Shown one piece after another: positions 59,069 through 64,000 of a stretch of DNA of 64,000 nt (positions are counted from its first letter, which is position 1; each line of letters opens with the position of its first letter). Below the pieces are notes generated by a model that worked only from the letters and a program-made list of their open reading frames with translations, was not told where the DNA came from and ran no database searches. The DNA lies in the NCBI RefSeq assembly GCF_900107795.1, contig NZ_FNRL01000017.1, positions 1 to 64,000 of the forward strand, read 5' to 3'. Source of the stretch: Chitinophaga terrae (ex Kim and Jung 2007). GTDB taxonomy: Bacteria > Bacteroidota > Bacteroidia > Chitinophagales > Chitinophagaceae. A program made the translations under genes and the position numbers.

Positions 59069-60850
59069 ATGAAAAAGATCATCAATATAAACCTGGCCGG
59101 GCGGCTGATACCGATCGAGGACAGTGCCTACGAGATACTGAGTCAGTATCTTGGCAGCCTTAAAAAGTACTTCTCAAAAGAAGAAGGAGGGGATGAAATT
59201 GTTGCTGATATTGAGAGTCGTATTGCCGAACTGTTCCAGGATAAACTAAAGAAAGGAGCGCACTGCATCACTGATGATGATATCAATGCAGTGAAAGCCT
59301 CTATGGGTACGCCTGAACAGTTTGACGACGCCAATTCATCATCTGCTTTCACGGAAGAAAAGAAAGCTGCAAATGAAGACGCTTACGCGCCACGCCCCCG
59401 CAAACGCCTGTACCGGGACCCTGAAAATAAAGTACTCAGTGGCGTATGTGCCGGTTTAGGCGCCTACTTTAATATAGATCCTGTTATTTTCCGCGTCATT
59501 TTCGCCCTGCTGGCTGTTGGCGGCTTTGGTACCGGCGTATTGGTATACTTCATCCTGTGGGTAGCTACCCCGGTTGCAGATACTGCTGCCGAAAAACTGG
59601 AGATGAGAGGAGAAAGAGTAGACCTGAATAGTATTAAAAATACCATCCAGGACGAACTGAATCAAATGAAAGGTCAGGTTAAAAATGTAGGAGATGATAT
59701 CCGAAATTTTTCTCAGGGCCGCGGAAAGCAAATAGGTAACGACCTGGAAAGCTTTTTTGTTAACCTGGCTTCCGGCCTGGGCAAAGTGCTGGTGTTCGTT
59801 ACCAAAGGGTTCTTTTACTTCTTCGCCGTAGTAATGCTGATCTGCCTTATCATAACGGCAATCGCTATGGCGGTTACTTCTGCGGCCCTGCTCCCGATGA
59901 AAGACCTTCTATTGCAAGGTACAGTTCAGAACACGTTTATCTGGCCGGCAATCGGTTTACTCATAGGTATTCCAATCGTTGCCCTGCTGATTTTCGTGAT
60001 CAGGAAACTTACAGGTGCAAAGGAAACCAGCAGGTATATCGGTTATACCCTCAGTTTCCTGTGGATTGTTGGACTGATGCTGGCAGGCATTGTTGCCATC
60101 TCCATAGTTAAAGACTACAGGAGGGAAACAACTGAAACCACTGCCATCGCTATTCAACAACCTTCCAACGGCAAACTGATCCTGAAGAAAGCGCCGAATG
60201 GCTTGCTGAACGATATGGATGACGACTGGCATATCAATTTTTTTGATAACCAGGCCTTGATAGACGATGATACTATCATCATCAATCGTGTACGCATCCG
60301 CGTAGAGAAAAGCATCGATTCCAATTATCATGTAGAATTGAAAAAATACAGCGCAGGACGCAATATCCAGCAGGCAAGGAAATTGGCAAACGACATTATT
60401 TTCTCAGTAGAACAGAAAGATTCTATTCTTTATTTGCCGGAAGGGTATTCGCTGCCAAGAGAATCTAATTTTCGCAACCAGGCTGTAACATTGGTTATAC
60501 AGGTTCCTGCCGGTAAACTGATTGAAGCCGACAGGCAGGTGACTCGCCACTATTCCTTTAAACGGTATAACTACAATTATGAGGATGATGACTGGGGAAA
60601 TGATTATGACATGGGAGGAGATATTAAACTGAGGATGACCAAAGATGGGTTTAAAGAAGAAGATGAACCTAAGGCCGCAAAAGAACCAGCGCCGGTTCAG
60701 CCGGCTCCCGATTCTTCTAATTCAGAAAAAGGCTACCGGTATAAAGGACCCTCCGCTCAGAAACTTGACAAAAGTGTTAAAAATAGAGTTGGAGCAGATA
60801 GATTGATCTCGCTTCTCTCTCCGGGTTTATCCAATATAATTAACGGATAG
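59069..60850 (+). CDS. PspC-domain membrane protein
   Basis: A 593-residue envelope protein. The N-terminal cytoplasmic region (about residues 1-110) resembles an HTH/SHOCT-less regulatory domain with DIESRIAELFQDKL. The PspC domain follows at about 112-172 (RLYRDPENKVLSGVCAGLGAYFNIDPVIFRVIFAL). Three or four further membrane helices lie between about 230 and 350. The C-terminal part is a beta-rich extracytoplasmic domain with an acidic, proline-rich tail. It is encoded with the PadR regulator, a pairing that suggests envelope stress sensing. The function of the C-terminal domain is unknown. Confidence 0.88.
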   Translation: MKKIININLAGRLIPIEDSAYEILSQYLGSLKKYFSKEEGGDEIVADIESRIAELFQDKLKKGAHCITDDDINAVKASMGTPEQFDDANSSSAFTEEKKAANEDAYAPRPRKRLYRDPENKVLSGVCAGLGAYFNIDPVIFRVIFALLAVGGFGTGVLVYFILWVATPVADTAAEKLEMRGERVDLNSIKNTIQDELNQMKGQVKNVGDDIRNFSQGRGKQIGNDLESFFVNLASGLGKVLVFVTKGFFYFFAVVMLICLIITAIAMAVTSAALLPMKDLLLQGTVQNTFIWPAIGLLIGIPIVALLIFVIRKLTGAKETSRYIGYTLSFLWIVGLMLAGIVAISIVKDYRRETTETTAIAIQQPSNGKLILKKAPNGLLNDMDDDWHINFFDNQALIDDDTIIINRVRIRVEKSIDSNYHVELKKYSAGRNIQQARKLANDIIFSVEQKDSILYLPEGYSLPRESNFRNQAVTLVIQVPAGKLIEADRQVTRHYSFKRYNYNYEDDDWGNDYDMGGDIKLRMTKDGFKEEDEPKAAKEPAPVQPAPDSSNSEKGYRYKGPSAQKLDKSVKNRVGADRLISLLSPGLSNIING

Positions 60851-60885
60851 TATTTGTAATATATTAATAATAAATAAGAATGAAG

Positions 60886-60910
60886 GCCAGGATGTACTCC
60901 TGGCTTTTTT
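60886..60910 (+). terminator. Terminator of padR-pspC
   Basis: Perfect 7-bp arms GCCAGGA and TCCTGGC (60886-60892, 60898-60904) with a 5-nt loop and six Ts. Confidence 0.9.
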
Positions 60911-60976
60911 GTTTTGACCTCTGGTTATCATTCGCAGAAATTCCCGATCCGATTATTTAACAGCCTGATTAATGTG

Positions 60977-60984
60977 TACCTTTG
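60977..60984 (+). promoter_or_regulatory. -7 box of feoB
   Basis: TACCTTTG, full TAnnTTTG match, 36 bases before the ATG at 61021. No Fur-box palindrome is obvious around it. Confidence 0.55.
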
Positions 60985-61020
60985 CGGCTTCAGCTTCACT
61001 AATAAAAAAGGATAGATAGG

Positions 61021-63153
61021 ATGCAGGATTCTATAAACATCGCGCTGGTTGGTAATCCGAATAGTGGTAAAAGTTCCCTTTTCAATGCTCTTACTGGTTT
61101 GAACCAGAAAGTCGGCAATTTTCCAGGTGTAACGGTCGATAAAAAAACCGGGGTCGCCGAAATCGTGCCCGGACTTTCTGCTAACATCATTGATCTTCCC
61201 GGTACCTATAGCCTGTATCCAAAAAGCGCAGATGAGTATGTCACTTACGACGTGCTGATCAATCAGCAAAGCGCAGATACTCCCAAGCTGGTGATCATAG
61301 TAGCTGATGCTTCCAATTTAAAACGCAACCTGCTTTTCTGCTCCCAGATCATTGACCTGAAGATCCCCGTGATCATTGCACTCACCATGATGGATATTGC
61401 CCGCAAGAAAGGCGTGGAAATAGACCTGGATGGACTGGAAAGGGAGATAGGAGTGCCGGTTGTAGCCATCAATCCCAGGAAAAGCAAAGGAATAACGGAG
61501 ATCAAGAAAACGATAGATCTTGCGCTCCGTTCTCAATACAGTGTGCCGCCACGCGACTTTATCAACAACAATGCCCTGGCGCCGCAGGTAATAGACGGGG
61601 TAAAACAGATAGTTCCTGTGAAAAGCGATTACGCTGCATTACACGTTGCCGTAAACGCTCCTGAACTGAACTTCCTTACTGCCAACCAGAAGCAGGGCAT
61701 TCAACAAACTTTAAAGACGAACCATTTCAATAAAACTACCGTACAGGCCGAAGAGATCATGCAGCGGTATGCCCGCATCAAACATATCATGAAAGCGGCG
61801 GTAGTGGAGTCTGACCCATTGCAGAAACAATTGCAGTCTGAAAAAATAGACGACCTCTTGCTGCACCGGTTCTGGGGATATGTAATACTCCTGTTCGTAA
61901 TGTTCCTGTTGTTCCAGAGCATCTTCTGGCTCGCCTCTTACCCGATGGACTGGATAGAGGGCGGTTTTGGGGCATTGAGTGGCTGGCTGAGTCAAATTTT
62001 GCCCGACAATAAAGTAACAGACTTTTTCATAAATGGCATACTGGCGGGTATCAGCGGCTTTGCCGTATTTGTACCACAGATCATGATCCTGTTCGGACTG
62101 ATCACCATTCTTGAAGATACCGGCTACATGGCCCGAATCAGCTTCCTCACCGACAGGTTGATGCGGCAGGTTGGCCTGAACGGTAAATCGGTGATGCCCC
62201 TCATCAGCGGCGTAGCCTGCGCCGTTCCTGCCATCATGGCTACCCGCACAATCGAAAACCGTAAAGAAAGGCTGATCACCATCATGGTTACCCCATTGAT
62301 GAGCTGCTCCGCCAGGTTGCCTATTTATACGATGATGATCGCCCTGGTAGTACCAGACATCCGCGTGTTCGGCTTCCTGAGCCTGCAGGGTGTAGCGATG
62401 ATGGGACTCTATCTCCTTGGCTTCTTTATGGCTATCCTGATCGCAGCGGTAATGAAGATGTTTGTGAAGATCCGAGAAAAGAGCTACTTCATCATGGAAC
62501 TGCCTGTATACAGGGCTCCAAGATGGGCCAACGTTGGCACAACCATGATCGAAAAAGCAAAGATCTTCATCAAAGACGCCGGTAAAGTGATCGTTGTCAT
62601 ATCAGTGATCCTCTGGTTCCTGGCTTCTTATGGCCCCGCTTCCCGGATGGAACCTGTACACCAGAAATACGAAAAATTATTGGCTGATGTACCGGAAGAG
62701 TCACCGGAGGCGCAGGTTTTAAACAAAGAATTCCAGTCAGAAAAATTAGCCAACTCTTACGCAGGTATTTTAGGCCATACTATCGAACCGGCGATCCGTC
62801 CTTTAGGGTTCGACTGGAAGATCGGTATTGCCCTTATCACCTCCTTCGCGGCACGCGAAGTGTTTGTAGGTACTATGGCTACCCTATACAGCGTAGGAGA
62901 AGATCCGGAAAACAATAACGCTACATTGAGGGAGAAGCTCTCCAGCGCCAAATGGCCCGATGGGCGCCCGGTATATACAAAGGCAGCGGGTTTTTCTCTC
63001 ATGATCTTCTATGCGTTTGCCATGCAATGTATGAGCACCCTGGCCATTGTCCGCAGGGAAACAAAATCATGGAAGTATCCTTTGATCCAGCTGGCTTACA
63101 TGACCACACTGGCCTATATCTGCAGTTTTATCGTTTATCATATCTTCAAATAA
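61021..63153 (+). CDS. feoB: Ferrous iron transporter FeoB
   Basis: A 710-residue inner-membrane Fe2+ transporter. The N-terminal G domain has G1 GNPNSGKS (residues 11-18), the FPGVTVDKKTG switch, the G3 motif DLPGTYSL and a G4-like TMMDIARKKG. A helical guanine-dissociation-inhibitor region spans about residues 175-265. The membrane part contains two Gate domains (LMRQVGLNGKSVMPLISGVACAVPAIMATRTIENRKERL, with its cysteine, and the C-terminal GFDWKIGIALITSFAAREVFVG). FeoA is encoded 26 kb upstream rather than in the same operon. Confidence 0.96.
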   Translation: MQDSINIALVGNPNSGKSSLFNALTGLNQKVGNFPGVTVDKKTGVAEIVPGLSANIIDLPGTYSLYPKSADEYVTYDVLINQQSADTPKLVIIVADASNLKRNLLFCSQIIDLKIPVIIALTMMDIARKKGVEIDLDGLEREIGVPVVAINPRKSKGITEIKKTIDLALRSQYSVPPRDFINNNALAPQVIDGVKQIVPVKSDYAALHVAVNAPELNFLTANQKQGIQQTLKTNHFNKTTVQAEEIMQRYARIKHIMKAAVVESDPLQKQLQSEKIDDLLLHRFWGYVILLFVMFLLFQSIFWLASYPMDWIEGGFGALSGWLSQILPDNKVTDFFINGILAGISGFAVFVPQIMILFGLITILEDTGYMARISFLTDRLMRQVGLNGKSVMPLISGVACAVPAIMATRTIENRKERLITIMVTPLMSCSARLPIYTMMIALVVPDIRVFGFLSLQGVAMMGLYLLGFFMAILIAAVMKMFVKIREKSYFIMELPVYRAPRWANVGTTMIEKAKIFIKDAGKVIVVISVILWFLASYGPASRMEPVHQKYEKLLADVPEESPEAQVLNKEFQSEKLANSYAGILGHTIEPAIRPLGFDWKIGIALITSFAAREVFVGTMATLYSVGEDPENNNATLREKLSSAKWPDGRPVYTKAAGFSLMIFYAFAMQCMSTLAIVRRETKSWKYPLIQLAYMTTLAYICSFIVYHIFK

Positions 63154-63187
63154 TATCTTGTACATTTAGATAACTAAATTACAAGAC

Positions 63188-64000
63188 ATGAAATGGTATT
63201 GTTTCTTCCTGGGCATGATGCTGGGAGTACCAGCGTTTTCACAGAAGGTTGTTGACTCAAGCGCCTTAATGAAGGATGTACAGAAACTATCGTCCGACCA
63301 GTTCGAAGGCCGTAAAGCAGGCACGCGCGGCAGCAGATTGGCCCAGTTCTATATTATCGACAGGTTTAAGAAAATAGGATTGAAGCCCTTTCATGATACC
63401 TACGAATATCCCTTCTTCTTTCAACCCCGCGACGGCAAGCGCACCATGGGAACTAACCTTTACGGCTATATTCCAGGTCAGCTTAAAACAGTGATCGTGG
63501 TATCTGCACACTATGATCATCTGGGCATTAAAAGCAGCAGCGAATCACAGGACTCTGTTTTTAACGGCGCCGACGACAATGCCTCAGGAGTTGGTGGCCT
63601 GCTGGCACTTGCGCAATATTTTAAAGAACACCCTCCCCGCTATACCTTGCTTTTTGTGGCCTTTGATGCTGAAGAAGCAGGGCTGCAGGGCGCTAAGGCT
63701 TTTATGAAAATGCCGCCTGTACCTGCCGGACAGATGCGCCTGAATATCAACATGGATATGATCTCCCACAACGATAAGAACGAATTGTATGTTTGCGGTA
63801 CCCGGCAGTTTCCAGATCTTAAGAAGTATATAGACCAGATAGCGGCAGGAAGCAGTATTAAATTGATCGCCGGTCACGATAATCCTGATCAGGGCCATGA
63901 TAACTGGATCAATCAAAGCGATCATTACGAATTTTACCAGCAAAAGGTACCCTTCCTGTATTTCGGTGTAGAAGACCATCCTGACTACCACAAGGCCTCA
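63188..64000 (+). CDS. M28 family zinc metallopeptidase (3' end beyond the window)
   Basis: At least 271 residues, open at the right edge. A signal peptide (about residues 1-18, ending PAFSQ) precedes an aminopeptidase-like domain. Zinc ligands are seen in SAHYDHLG (H and D), GADDNASGVGG (bridging D), FDAEEAGLQGA (catalytic and ligand E), NMDMISH (D) and, near the edge, EDHPDYHK (last H). M28 peptidases release N-terminal residues or process peptides outside the cytoplasm. It starts 35 bases after feoB and may be read through from it. Confidence 0.9.
   Translation, partial: MKWYCFFLGMMLGVPAFSQKVVDSSALMKDVQKLSSDQFEGRKAGTRGSRLAQFYIIDRFKKIGLKPFHDTYEYPFFFQPRDGKRTMGTNLYGYIPGQLKTVIVVSAHYDHLGIKSSSESQDSVFNGADDNASGVGGLLALAQYFKEHPPRYTLLFVAFDAEEAGLQGAKAFMKMPPVPAGQMRLNINMDMISHNDKNELYVCGTRQFPDLKKYIDQIAAGSSIKLIAGHDNPDQGHDNWINQSDHYEFYQQKVPFLYFGVEDHPDYHKAS

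Overview
The window is a stretch of a Bacteroidota chromosome, most likely from the Chitinophaga/Chitinophagaceae group. The evidence is indirect but consistent. Promoters carry the Bacteroidota -7 box TAnnTTTG rather than TATAAT. There is a TamL-type lipoprotein Omp85 and several families typical of the phylum (DUF2480, DUF3472, PadR-PspC pair, GHL10 hydrolase). Shine-Dalgarno sequences are weak almost everywhere.

Layout. 0-0.33 kb: 5' end of a minus-strand group IIC intron sitting directly behind an intrinsic terminator. 0.4-7.5 kb: housekeeping genes (YciO/Sua5 protein, MtgA, a PnuC plus NadR-like nicotinamide riboside pair, Nfu, MgsA, a GHL10 hydrolase) and a secreted protein split by an in-frame TGA. 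7.9-14 kb: gltB-gltD. 15-22.5 kb: tamB-tamL. 22.5-30.9 kb: PoxB, RlpA-like lipoprotein, PfpI/DJ-1, DUF3472 protein, CorA, DUF2480 protein, PpiD.

30.9-38.2 kb looks origin-proximal. A cluster of DnaA-box-like 9-mers precedes nadA. About 2 kb of non-coding DNA after nadA holds a degenerate 204-220 bp tandem repeat built on the motif GCGCTGAGA(A)TT. Three near-perfect parS sites lie in 117 bp between ybeY and mnmG (gidA). No dnaA, dnaN, parA or parB gene is visible.

38.2-42.3 kb: an acidic protein, cardiolipin synthase and a GH36 alpha-galactosidase. 42.3-48.9 kb is accessory in character: an orphan P-loop protein, a MerR/TipAS regulator, a bacterial Ro (TROVE) protein followed by four tandem Y-RNA-like elements, an AbiE-type toxin-antitoxin pair behind a perfect 36-bp palindrome, and tRNA-Phe. 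49-64 kb returns to core functions: RecQ, KdsD, ManC, methionine aminotransferase, carbonic anhydrase plus SulP, PadR-PspC, FeoB, and the start of an M28 peptidase.

The strongest discovery candidate is the Ro/Y-RNA locus at 44.3-46.6 kb. Four RNAs share the same internal-loop signature (UGUCGUA opposite GCUUnUUAC) but carry different inserts: a hairpin module, a tRNA-like module, a circularly permuted tRNA and a bare 63-nt stem. The second is the origin-like region at 31.0-35.7 kb.
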